Shown piece by piece: positions 47,064-58,270 of a stretch of 64,000 nt of DNA (within the stretch, counting starts at the first letter, position 1; every line of letters begins with the position of its first letter). This DNA is from Conoideocrella luteorostrata (lineage: Eukaryota > Ascomycota > Sordariomycetes > Hypocreales > Clavicipitaceae). Position numbers and translations under genes: made by a program. The notes beneath the pieces are model-generated. The model did not search any database and was not told where the DNA came from. It saw nothing but the letters and a program-made list of their open reading frames with translations. The stretch is from contig JASWJB010000123.1 in NCBI GenBank assembly GCA_032433595.1, positions 48,580 to 112,579 on the forward strand, read 5' to 3'.

Positions 47064-48149
47064 CTATCTCCGTGTAGCCAAGCAGCTAAGGGCCCCGTCG
47101 AAATTTCCGTCAACGAGCGCACTTGCTGCAGCAACCACCAATGCTTTGACCTGTTTGTCCCGTCTTAACGCTGGCGCATTTTCAAGACACCACAGCAAAA
47201 GCATCCCCAGAACCCTTGTATCTCCGCCGTACTCTGGAGCCTCAGAGCCAGCGTCAATGAGCGTTAATTCGGCTGGGTGGTCGCTGCCCTGGCATTTCGG
47301 CTGAAGCACCGTATTCCAGTACTTAATGTCACCGTGTTTCGCACCAGATTTTGCCAGCTCTCGAACGCCGCGTACCAGATCGAGAAGCTGTGGTAAAGTA
47401 AGCGGCATGCCGGTGTTGCCGTCGCGGGCTATAATTTCCAAATCCTTCCCAGCATACGGCATTAGAATGCCCGCAACAGTGCCAGCTTTCCAAGGCTTTT
47501 TCTCGGCGATGACGACGGCAAGAATGGGGACGAGGCAAAACCGTCTAGCTATCTCACTATTGATTTGGGTCGCTGGTATCTGGTCCATAGCATGAATCAG
47601 GGTCTCGCGCGTCTGAATCTCGCCCTCCATAACCTCTACGTCAACATCAAACTCAATGCGCTTGAAGACACAGTCTTAGTTATTCCACACACACCGGTCT
47701 TCTAAGCGATTAATATAGGTTAATTTCTTGAGCTTCTTCACATCCGTCATTGGCAATCTATCGGCGCATTTATGCCCATAATAAAGCGACTTTCGGATTA
47801 GTCTATCGACTGTATCATCTGGCTTCGAGCCAAAAGTGACTGGGCTGCCTTGTGCGTCTGTTCGGATGGTATTCCAGGGGGACTCCTCTCTATTTGCAGC
47901 ATAATATTGTCGAATTTGCTCCGCGATTGTTGATAATAGCCACTGATCATCCTTGATCTCGGCTTTGACCTTCAGACAGTACCAGCGACGATTGGCTAGG
48001 TCGTATCCATCAGCAGAGCACCAAACTCCAGGGGTTATAAGGTTGCTGTATATTTCAACGACTGGGTCGTGCCAGATACGGTTTGGTTCCATGATCGCCT
48101 GGAGCAGAAGACGGCCTTTCCGTTGGTAAACTTCATAGAGAGCATGGCG
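47064..48149 (-). pseudogene. Protein-kinase-like gene interrupted by one in-frame stop
   Basis: One minus-strand frame runs from about 48149 to the stop at 47064, broken only by a TAA at 47676-47678. The downstream part has kinase-fold features: HGDIKYWNTVL (catalytic loop type H-x-D-x-K-x-x-N), LIDAGSEAPEYGGDTRVLG (a DFG/APE-like region with altered residues), and an N-lobe segment with VPILAVVIAEKKP. The upstream part begins RHALYEVYQRKGRLLLQAIM, ahead of 48092, and is preceded by another stop (TAG at 48150-48152) with no good start codon. This resembles fungal-specific kinase-like proteins often found in accessory regions. TAA could arise from CAA by a C-to-T change as in RIP. Readthrough or a sequencing error are alternatives. 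Confidence 0.6.
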
Positions 48150-49555
48150 CTACGTACAAGACGAAAGACGTCGAAAGATGTGGTCCGAAATAGTCTATGT
48201 TCGAGGTGGGGCTTAAGGTGGGGCCAATGTGGCACCCACCTCACACAATGGGCTATTTTCAACTAACTACGAGTAGTCGAGATATATTCTTACTAGGTTT
48301 CGGATGTTGATCCATCGTTACTCGCGTAAACAAGCGATACACCCCTTGGATACCGCTAGCGTATTAACTACGCATTGAACCAGCAGCCCATGGAGCTTGC
48401 TATCAGGTTTAGGAAATTAGGCCGATCGCCTCGATGAACGGTGGTTTGCGGCCCCACGCTTCATACACAGATTATATAAACGCCGTTGAGGAGACGAAAC
48501 AACAACACTGCCAACAACAGTCACTGCAGTGGCCATTTCCCACAGCCCAGAAAAGCATAAAGCATAAGAAGCCTTATAATGCTCTTTCCATAACCAAATT
48601 TGGTTTTCACCTCTCTCCCACCTCATAGATGCCTTCAGTCACACAACCGCAATGTCTCCTCATGTTGTTGAGTCTCAAGGTCCTAGCCCATTATTGACTT
48701 TGAGGCGAAATTTCGTTCACTGAATTCGGAATCAGGTGGATTGACCATCGACCATTAAGCCGAAATGCTGTGACGCGTATCGGAGGATCGACCGAATCAA
48801 GAATTTGGTAAGTGCATTACGCATAAGTTTGAGGAGAGATTTAGCAGGCAAGGCCAGCGTCGAATTTCGTCAAACCTGGCCCAGCAAAACAGAATACTCC
48901 CACCGTTGCAGTTATGCCCCTTTTCATTGTAGTTCTTTATTTACTCGCTTAAGAACGTGTGTACGGATAACCACAGGGCTCCTGCATGTACGTTCGTCTG
49001 GAGGCATACTATCTACCGATCGATTACATGATTGACAACTCTCTATTGATTGTGAAAGGATGACAAAGTTCTTTGGCTTGATGAATTGTGGGTGATAATG
49101 GTGTTTTCTCGTAGTTTCGAGCTCCGAATGTTGCAATAAATGTCTTGCCCTGCTTCATACACCAGTATTTGATATAAAAGCACACTAATAAAGGCATTGA
49201 GGCATAATTGGCTCCTATTTGATCTTCTTTAAGCTGCTTTCCACGTGGTTTGGATAGACTCAGCTCGCTTCCTATAAACAAACCTCAAACAACCTTCGAA
49301 GCTTTACAAGTCACGCAGAGCTCAAAAAACGGATTAACCGAGCGACTGACCCGGAAATGCCCCCCCCGGCGCGTCCAGTCTGGTGACACTTCCGACACTT
49401 ACTATTTACAATGCAATGCCTTTTCGCATCTCTATCTTCATCCACTTCCGTCAATGTGTTAACGTTCCCTTTCCTCAACTACTTTAACCCCCAAGGACTT
49501 GCAGACAGCTGCATTCATTCCTCGGGGGAAAATTCTCAAGAAAAGTCACTCGGTA
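48150..49555. other. Gene-free interval
   Basis: Between the kinase-like relic and the 3' end of the NLR-like gene. AT content is raised. A C-run occurs near 49360. No gene, RNA or terminal repeat recognised. Confidence 0.45.
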
Positions 49556-52500
49556 TTAAGAGCCTGAATCTGACTCTGAGTCGGAAGACGCGCTAGTATC
49601 CGACGTGTCGCTGTCGTCGGCGTCGGGAAGATCTTCGAATTCTGGGCCACGTGCCTCGAAACTATGGTCTGGGTAGGAGTGAAGGATGCGTCTGTGTGGA
49701 TAGCACTTGAAGCACAAGTCGAAGTCCAAACATGTGTTGCAGTGATATGCAAAGCCTCGAATATTCTGCAGAATGGCGTTAGTACCATGTTCTGAATCCC
49801 ACTAGGAAAATATCTTTGCTTCGAAGGATCAAGCAGACATGAAAACAGAAAACATGGAGACAAGTAGACTATAACTGTAAATAATAAACTTACACATCGA
49901 CAAGCGTCACAGTATGACGTTCGGATATTAGCTGCTCTGGATCGGTCTTCGTCTCTTTCCGCGAGTTCTTCTGGAGGGTTACTATGTGCTATTTCTTTAG
50001 ATACGTTATCAGAAGCGAGACCATGCTTGAGAATATCAATAACCTCAGCAGATTGTCCCGAGAAACGCGCAATCTTTACAGGAGTCCATTTCTGTCCCGC
50101 GGCTGACACCACAATAGAGCGGTCGGCGCCGTTGTCAAGCAAGAGTTTTATGACCTTCATCTGATCTTGGGGCTCGCCTGCCATCTCTTCGTTCAGCCAG
50201 GAGTCAGTTCCACGGGCCGCCCAGCACAATGGTGTCCAACCATCTATGTCTGGTGCGTCGACAAATTGCCTTTGTGCAGTCGACGACAGGATCATCTCGA
50301 CAACCTGTGAACGACCTGGCTCTGCTGCCCAATGCAATGCTGTTCGACCCGTTTCGTCCCGCCGGTTGATGTCTCCACCCAAGTCGACAATTACCTGGAA
50401 ATTATCAATGCCGTGAAACGCTGCGGCGTGTATCGGCGCACGACCCATATGATCCATGACATCTATCTTTGCTCCGCAGTCTAGGAGGCGACTGATCAGA
50501 GTTGGCGTTCCCATCAATGCCGCGGCGTTGATTGGAAAACGCATCAAGCCACCAGTGGCCGTCACGTCCGCACCTTGTGCTATCAGATACTCAATTAACT
50601 CTTCAGCAGTATGAGGATTCTCCGTATTGTATCGCGTCAATACAGCCTGTATAGGGGTGCCAGGAATGCCATCGCAAGGATAGTTTGGATCGGCTCCGTG
50701 CTCGATGAGCAACTTCATCATGTCCAAGTTAGATGCCCGACATGCTTGATGGAGAGGCGCGCCATTGCATGGCGAGGAGAGATTGATATCAACACCACGC
50801 TTCAAAAGGTACTCTGCGCGGTCTAATTGGTTACTGGACGCCGCATATGTTAGGGGTGTGTCTCCTGCGACGGTGTCCTGAATTTCCAACTTGGCACCGG
50901 CATTGACGAGACGTTTGAAGTTTGCTATTGGAATATCGAGATGGATAGCTGACGATCCGTCATGGTTAACTTGGTTCAAGTCAATCTTGCTGGGGAATTC
51001 AAGCATGCCTGACAACGTATCACGCCATGCCGCGGCGTGGATAACAGGTACCCCAGCTGCCGACTTCTTCTCGAGGTTCGCTCCATTCTCAGCAAGAATC
51101 CGCACCACTTCTTCAGACCCATAGGTTGCTGCGAACATCAACGCCGTCCATCCTTTGAAGTCCTCGAATTCCCCCTTGAACTCCAAGTCCACGGCAGCAT
51201 TGTGTTTTAGAAGGTGCTCTATAGTAGTCGTGTGTGAATACCAGGCTGCAAACATCAATGCTGTGAACCCACGACAGACGCCGAGATCCGGATCGGCGCC
51301 GTTTTTCAGCAGAACATGAACGATTTCAGGCTTAGGAACCGCATAGTACAGAGGAGTTTCACCAGCTGTGCTCACTTGATTCACATTTGCCTTTTTTTCT
51401 AACAGGAGCTCAACAAGCGCCTGATGCCCTTTCTCAGCTGCATGGTATAATGCGCCGTTATTGTCGGAATCGAGAAGATTGACGTCCGTCTCTTCGCGAT
51501 CTAAGAGGCGACGAGCAAAAGCATGGTTCTCTTCTTTGTTTATGGCCTGTATCAACACAGGAACTCCATCGGAGCCCTTGGCATTCACTTCCGCGCCGAG
51601 CTCTAGAAACAGATCGAACATTTCTAGTTGGTCCCTATTCGCATCGTAATCGTTAATGATTTGAGTGAGAATTGGAGGATCGATCATTGAGCTGTTTAGA
51701 TCAGCGCCATGGGCCACGAGGATTCTACAAACATCCATATGGCCCTTGACAGCCGCATGTCGTAAAGCAGTTCCCGCAACGAAGGGGCCGCTGAGATTTG
51801 GATCAGCTTTGTTGCTGAGTAGCAGCTGCACACATTGTTCGAAGCCGTCTTCGGCCGCAACTACAAGTGGTGACCATTTCCCAGCCATGACACCTGACTC
51901 AATCCCCATGTTAGGGTCGGCGCCCATCTCGAGTAGTGTTTTGACGGCTTGGTGATGACCCCAGAGACTTGCGAGGTAGAGGGCTGTGACGCCATCAACG
52001 TCAGTGGCTTCCATTTCAACCTTGCCTTCTTCCAACAGTATTTTCGTTATCTCTGCATGCCCCTGACCGGCGACGATATGAAGGGACGTTCTGTCGTAAA
52101 TAGCGCGGAAGTTTACATCAGCTTTGTGGTTGATCAGAACTCGGACACATTCAGGGTGAAAGTTACGAGCCGCATGGTGAAGGGGCGTCGCCATTATAAT
52201 TTTCGTCCATTCTACCACTGGGTCCGCCGGGCAGCCGAATTCGAGAAGCTTCTTGGCGAAGCGGTCTAGGCCAAGCCATGCTGCTCTATGCATCAACACT
52301 GGCGGCCAGGCAATGCTGTCTCCGTCACCGCTATTAGACATCAGATAGTCAAGTACGCCTAGCAGCATGTCTTCTTCCCCATGAGCCGCGGCCGCCACCA
52401 GCGTATCTAGTAAGATAGACTTTTTGAACTCTAACCTCTCCAAGAGAAGTTGCACGGTCTTCGCTTGGCCTCTTGAGGCTGCCTCAAGCAATCCCCGCCT

Positions 52501-55500
52501 AGCATCAGGTTCATCTCGGGGCCTAATTACATCCAGTACTCCGAGTCCAGCGAAAATAGGGAATAACGTCTCGCCACAAGTAGGACTTCTTGTTACGAAG
52601 TTCGATAGAGCCCAATAGCCCTTTGCCCAAATTTTTGAAAGTGCAGGAAAGTTGGATTGCGACTGCAATAATGATAATTCTGGCCTATTAAAACAAAGCA
52701 AGAAGTGGTGAGCCCACGCCTGAATGGCGTATGAGCAAAGATTTCCTCGGTCAGCAAAAATAGGCGTTTCAAACGATTCCGCTTCGGTGAACTGGAAAGT
52801 CTCATCAAGGATGTTTGATACGCTGGGCCTGGACAGATAATCGATGCATAGATTTGCGATATCGTGGTGAGCTGTCTCTTTCACCTCGTCCCATATGAAC
52901 CGTGGCTTTCCAGGAACTGACTTCGTTGCAGCCTTGCCCATCAATATGTTCCTTAGTCTTGGATTAGTGATTTTCATCTCGTTCTGATTCATCTCTGCGA
53001 TCCCGGCAAACCAATTTTGGCAGAGTGTAATGAAGCTCTCCAATGTCGACGAAGGAGGCTTCGCCAGTCCTTCACGATCTTCATCCGATCCTACATACGC
53101 AACTGTTGCAAGTTCCCAAATGCTGAGTGGTCTTACTGAATAGAGAATCCAGGATAGAAGCCGCCTGAAAGTGGTTTGTTCAGGAATGCCTTTGAATACT
53201 CTGTCCAAAGTCTCCTGCAGCGTCTGGTCATCTTGGGTTTGAATTGATGTGGCCTCTGGAGGGCAATAAATCTGGTTGATAGAGATTTCGTCGGGCCAGT
53301 TCTGCCGCACACTTGCTTGCTCGCATAACATGAACCGCAATAATGGATCCAAATTTTCGAGTTGTTGTAACTGGTCTCGAACGGTTTTGTCTTGTAGCTG
53401 AAGCTCTGGTCGTAGTGTAACAAGCCGCTTCATCGCCCCGTCGATACTTTCACCATCATCGATTTCGACTCCAGATTCAGTGAGATCAAGATTTATGCAT
53501 GAAGGTCCGGCGAGCTCGTCTAATAGCGCCCCCGGCCTGTGGCTTGTGATGACAACTTTCCATGGACGCTCAGTAGCCTGTGAGACACGTGCAAAATTGT
53601 CAAGAAAAGGTTTGCGGGATCCTTTGGTGCACTCATCAAAATAGTTGATGACGCACATGACATGTTCAATTTCGTCGGTGAATCTAAACCGCTCAAACCA
53701 ATAAATGAGATCAGCTTCTGTCCATCCACGTCCGTTGTGCAGTAGAGTTGACAAAATCTTGGTCCGACCAGCTAGATGTGGATAGTGGCATATGATCTGT
53801 GCCAAGAAGGTGGAAAGCATATCCTTGATGGAATCACACCTTACATCCCATCGATCAAAAGAAAAATAAAGTACGATAGTCCGACTGTCCTTCCCGGAAA
53901 CTAATTCATCAAGGTTGTGGAATGCTTGCTCGGCTGCCTCGCGGACACGGCTAGTTCCGTATATGTAGAGGATCTTGGCCCCTTTGTGTTCAAGCCAGCT
54001 GTCGTATTGACTGGAGCCGGCGAGGAAATTGTTAGTACCCTCGCCACGGAACGGATAGATGGGTGATGCAATGCTTAGAAGTCTCCGCTCGTATCGCAAA
54101 TGTTCCGGATCAACTTCGATATTGAGATCTGACGGCCATATTAGATACGCTTGCACTATCAAAACAAGGCAGAATAGACATTGCAATTGTTTAACTTGAT
54201 TTCAAGTTCGCTGCTCTGTAATCGTTACAGACAGACAAAAATCTACCGTGAAATGCAGTATGGTCGGAAGCATACGTACCAGTTTCTATTTTGGCTAGGA
54301 CTCCTGTCAAACTTGAATCGTCATAGGGTGACTCTGCGATTCGACTTTCCAAAGAAACCCCTAAAGTCGCGCAGTGCCTATCGAATGCCTTTCATCAACT
54401 GTTAGATCGATTTCCAAAGAAGAAGGGCGGCGCATTACGGTCTGTGTCTCACCAGATTGATGTATTGTTGATCCGAAGTAGCATGTATGCTAATAATTTT
54501 ACTTCGAAGAGGTACTTTGGATTCGATGAACAAGCCATTAACCTCAACTACAGCAGCTGCTAACCCTGGTATTGAGGCCACTGAAGGGCGAAAATTGACC
54601 GAGGCCGAACGGTATTCGGAAAACAAGAAGCGAGAAAGCCTGTCTTCCATATCCAATCTGTTAATACTTCGATGAGGGCAGCCGATAAATACCTAACGCA
54701 TGTCAGAGGACTTGGTTGTCCATTCCCAGTAGCAGTAAAAGAGTTACCAGAGTGCGGGCCATCTCAAAAAGATCCATCCAAGAAGTTCTGTCAAGAACTG
54801 CTGCTGCAAGAGCCTATGAACGATATGTGAGAACAAAACCCTACCGGGGGACGGCGAGGAAGCCATAATACATACGTCCTTGACAATGACGCCTCCAATG
54901 TCGTGGGCAACAAACGTTATCAGTCGTTTCTTTCAAAAACGGTGTCAGCAAGGTTTGACGTGTATCAAGGAAGGTAGAGGTCAGATCGAGGCCCACAAAC
55001 CTTGATTTGATTCTTTCTCACGGCGGAAAGCGCTCGTAAAAGATTCAGAGCATGGGTCCGAATAGCCTCACGACTTCGACGTCCCGAAAGAAGGCGACTA
55101 GCGTCGTACTCGAAGCGCAAGATCCTCGACTCCGAATTTAACGATTCAGCGTAGGTGGCAACCCACTCACTGCTCCCAGAACCTGGGCCTGCGGCGGATT
55201 CGGGAGTACATTTGCCAAAGATTCCATGAACTACCACAAAGCTGGAGGAGTAAGCGCGATGAGCATTGCGGCCATGTAGCATGTTTACGTCGTACAGCTA
55301 TGTTTTCCATACTTACTCTACAGATATGGAAGGCTGGGGGACGGATTCATCACCCGACGAGTCCACGGGGGCGCCAGTCCAAGTAATGTGTAAAGACTCA
55401 GCTTCCGGACTCGCCTCCACGTCTTCAACATTGTCTCTTGGTGTGAGATCATCAGTCTTGGACGAAATAGCTTGTTCGGCCATTGGTTTTGGCTCTGAAG

Positions 55501-55558
55501 AGCCGTCCGCAGGAGAGTCCGAGACACTGGAAGACGATGATGAGCTTGAGTCCGACAT
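49556..55558 (-). CDS. NLR-like protein: SesB-like hydrolase, NACHT-like, ankyrin repeats, ZZ finger
   Basis: Eight exons (55558-55317, 55241-55001, 54929-54876, 54804-54748, 54692-54453, 54388-54280, 54155-49894, 49765-49556) join in phase to 1804 residues. Residues 1-80 are acidic and Ser-rich. Residues 81-about 300 are a SesB-like alpha/beta hydrolase (FVVVHGIFG; FVAHDIGGVIVKD with Asp 171 at the nucleophile position; FIGCPHRS). Residues about 315-880 are NACHT-like: the P-loop position reads ILYIYGTSRVREAAEQ, lacking GxGK[ST], while a Walker B-like VINYFDEC is kept. About 880-1715 are some 20 ankyrin repeats. Residues about 1728-1775 are a ZZ zinc finger (YCDACRC, YHCNTCLDFDLCFKCY) and the end is an acidic Ser/Asp tail. 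The ZZ finger needs the last intron. Fungal proteins of this type act in allorecognition and immunity; that role is inference here. Exon 4's acceptor is the least certain. Confidence 0.82.
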
Positions 55559-56489
55559 GATCCAATTGTTATCGATAATCAACAAGCGAGGACAAGTAGG
55601 GTTATATGAACCCCGTGTGATTGTGGCACCAGTAGCACCCGTGGGCTGTGAATTCCTTGACGTTGGACCAAGAGTGGCATACGGTAGTGAGAGTAGTGAG
55701 AGCGGTGCAACTTGAAGACCTCTTGGTGGACGCTTTTCCGTGGCATGATGGCAGCCGAGGAGACGCGGTCGAGCATGCTTCAGACCTCTTTGATGGCCGT
55801 GTGGCACATGCTGACCCAGAGTGACCCTTAGTAGCCATTAGTGATCTGAGAAATGTGATGTACCTCTTTGTAAACTGCTGTTCTACTCTTGGTTAGCTAC
55901 GGACCCCTGTTAGGAACCTGGGTGCAGCCTTTACGGTCACCAAAGAGATAAGGAGACTGGAGCAAAAACAAGACCAAAGGAAAACTGTGCGCCCGTACCG
56001 CCAAAGAACCACAGCAGAACAATGCCTTGCGTTACTTGGGGGTACCTAGGTGCTGGAGTGCTTACCATGCTTCAAGCTTTGTGGATGCCATGGTTTTGGC
56101 GGATCCCTGTAACCCGGCGCGGCTGATTTAGTGTGTTTAGCGGTCAGATTTAGAGCACCACATCATCAGTCCTACGCGACTAGGTGACCAGTCACCCAGC
56201 TTCGAATGCCTATCAGTGCCTAATGGCCCACTTTTTGGCCCCTAGATGGGTGCACGCGGCCAATATCGGGCGAGCAAGGCTTGTATTGTACCACCATGAA
56301 TCTGTCCCAGTCATGTACCAACACCATACGGAGTTCTCCGTGGTGTGAGAGCATTTAAAGCGACGGTGTTGTCATGAACTGCTAGGAACCAACCTCATTC
56401 TGTTGCTAAGTAATGCACGAGCAGCTCAGAGCGGCTTCTCACACCGTCACAGAGCCTTTCATCACCAACCTGATAGCTGGACGATAATA
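55559..56489. other. Divergent promoter region of the NLR-like and unknown genes
   Basis: About 930 bases between divergent start codons. The frame of NLR exon 1 stays open upstream to 55807, but composition favours the start at 55558. A small palindrome, acggagttctccgt, lies near 56330. No other gene. Confidence 0.55.
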
Positions 56490-57428
56490 ATGGACCGCTC
56501 TGATGGAGAAAACGGCAGCGCTGGCCACGATGAAGGCAGTGTATCGGAGGCATACTTGGTCGATGCTGACTCTGACCTGGAGGACGCGTCTGTGAGCATC
56601 GCATTGAACAAGACAGGAGAGCCTGGAAGTGGCTATCACACTCGCAATGACCCCTCAGCGCCATATCAACGAGAGACCGTCACAGAGCGTCGAGGCATCA
56701 TTGAAGTCAGATGCCAGTCTCGAGAGGTAGTCCACGGAGTACTATCCGCCGATACGGCAGAAAATGCGACGTTGCTCGTCTATGACTTTCACTTGGATAC
56801 TACTCGACGATCTCGTCGTATTGTCTCGGCTACAGTCGAATTTGAGTTTGGCAGCATTGTACCTGGAACCCCAGCACCACAGGTCCACGCTGTCGCTCCA
56901 GCGGGCCGTGTAACACTATTGCCGTCAACCCAGGAAGAGGCGTTGTGCCGTGGCACACAGCTGACTGCAGGGGCGGGCGAGCTGGGCGTCAACGTCGGAG
57001 GGACCCTCAAATGGGAGAAGACGGTAAATCGCACAGCCAGCGACAATGCAAGGGTGACTGGTCATATTTTCAGTGACGACTACGGAAAGGGAGTGGGCGC
57101 AAGCTGGATTCTTCACGAGAATGGGTCGATCAAATCGGGCGTTCCGACCTTTCTCCGTTGCGCGATCCTGCTGACGCGGGGGTTTGACGACAATAATTTC
57201 CAGTGCAAGGTGAAGGTCAAGGTGGAGGCGGACTGGAAGTCAGAACTGGGTCGTCTGTTTGGCTCAACTCCTCCGGATGATCCTGTCATTTTTGACCCGC
57301 ATCTACCGCCCACAAACAAGCTGCGCAAGGCTGGCTATGATACGGACAACCTTGGTTTACTGGGGCTAGATGACTTTGTTGAAATTATCTTTGACAAACC
57401 TCTTGACAAAAAGCAAGGTGCAAAATGA
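56490..57428 (+). CDS. Unrecognised 312-residue protein beside the NLR-like gene
   Basis: A single-exon protein starting at the ATG at 56490; the frame extends further 5' but has no earlier ATG. Residues 1-55 are acidic and Ser/Asp-rich (MDRSDGENGSAGHDEGSVSE), like the N-termini of both flanking proteins. The rest looks beta-rich: VVHGVLSADTAENATLLVYDF, RRIVSATVEFEFGS, GVNVGGTLKWEKTV, HIFSDDYGKGVGASWILHEN, FLRCAILLTRG, CKVKVKVEADWKSELGRLFG, ending in an acidic/Lys tail. No signal peptide or membrane helix. I do not recognise a family. It is divergent from the NLR-like gene and co-directional with the ankyrin-protease gene, 842 bases ahead of it, which suggests a functional link. Confidence 0.7.
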   Translation: MDRSDGENGSAGHDEGSVSEAYLVDADSDLEDASVSIALNKTGEPGSGYHTRNDPSAPYQRETVTERRGIIEVRCQSREVVHGVLSADTAENATLLVYDFHLDTTRRSRRIVSATVEFEFGSIVPGTPAPQVHAVAPAGRVTLLPSTQEEALCRGTQLTAGAGELGVNVGGTLKWEKTVNRTASDNARVTGHIFSDDYGKGVGASWILHENGSIKSGVPTFLRCAILLTRGFDDNNFQCKVKVKVEADWKSELGRLFGSTPPDDPVIFDPHLPPTNKLRKAGYDTDNLGLLGLDDFVEIIFDKPLDKKQGAK

Positions 57429-57557
57429 AAAGCACGGCGGGAGGTTGGAGAAGGGGGGGTTGCGGGGAGGGACGGACCTTGCCGACGGAGTACTAGTCAA
57501 GTACGCAGTGAGCAGTGAGCAGTAAACAGCGAGCAGCGAGCAGTGGGCAGCAGGCGG

Positions 57558-57626
57558 GGGACAAATTACGTGACCCTTCAACAAGGCTAACCAAACCACG
57601 CCGCAAAGGGTCACGTAATTTGTCCC
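57558..57626. repeat. Perfect 21-bp inverted repeat with 27-base spacer
   Basis: Arms at 57558-57578 and 57606-57626 are exact reverse complements (left arm begins gggacaaattacg and ends ccctt). RNA from either strand would fold as a strong hairpin. It starts about 130 bases after the stop codon of the unknown gene. It could be a mini-transposon end pair, a structured 3' end or a small-RNA precursor. Confidence 0.9.
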
Positions 57627-57966
57627 TCACCTGGGTAGGTACAGCATGCAGTACGGACCTTGTCCGCGGCTGTGGATGATTTATGCAGAAAAACATCAAA
57701 AGCAATATTTAGTGCTGACAGGCTGACGTACTAAAAAGAATGATACCACATTGCATGCCTCCTGCCTTTGTTGCCAGTTGCACAGAGTGGAGAAAAACGG
57801 CTCAATTGAAAGCTTGGGGGGAAGATCTGTTTATGTGGCGCCTTTGTAGCTGGCAGGCCTGCCTCAGCTTTTCATGCATGAGTTTCCTTCCAATGATTAT
57901 AATACCCTGGCGCTATTTGGCCGGCTCCATCTGGCGTATACATTCTAGTACTTCCGTGATAGGACG

Positions 57967-58001
57967 CGATGTGCGATGTGCGATGTGCGATGTGCGATGT
58001 G
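57967..58001. repeat. 7-bp tandem repeat, five units
   Basis: Five perfect cgatgtg units about 270 bases upstream of the ankyrin-S8 start codon. Confidence 0.9.
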
Positions 58002-58270
58002 CGCTTTGGCTTGTTTGCGGGACAACCCCAGCCAAGCCTTGTTGTACGGCTTACGGAGTAGTTACCACAATGTGGCATGCCTCGGGCGATGGATGGCAGG
58101 AATATCACACCAGTGAAGTGTGGCAGATGAAAGGCGGCACCCCAACCGCAGTTCATGTTCCCGGTCATCGTACAAGTTTGCTTCTGTTCTCGCATCTATC
58201 ACAGCTGCAAGCAACTTAATTTCCCCTTCTCTGGCCCCTCATAAACCCCAGATTTAATTGAGTCGCCGCT

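Larger units (their letters stand above)
57429..58270. other. Intergenic with inverted and tandem repeats
   Basis: Holds the 21-bp inverted repeat (57558-57626), a gagcagt-type degenerate repeat (about 57505-57550), TACGGAGTA-like motifs near 57485 and 58050, and the 7-bp tandem repeat at 57967. It should include the promoter of the ankyrin-S8 gene. Confidence 0.6.

Noticed and set aside
54748..54814. Apparent one-base frameshift in the hydrolase part of the NLR-like gene
   Set aside because: Appears only if the acceptor at 54815 is used; using the ttgcag acceptor ending at 54805 keeps the frame open and in phase.
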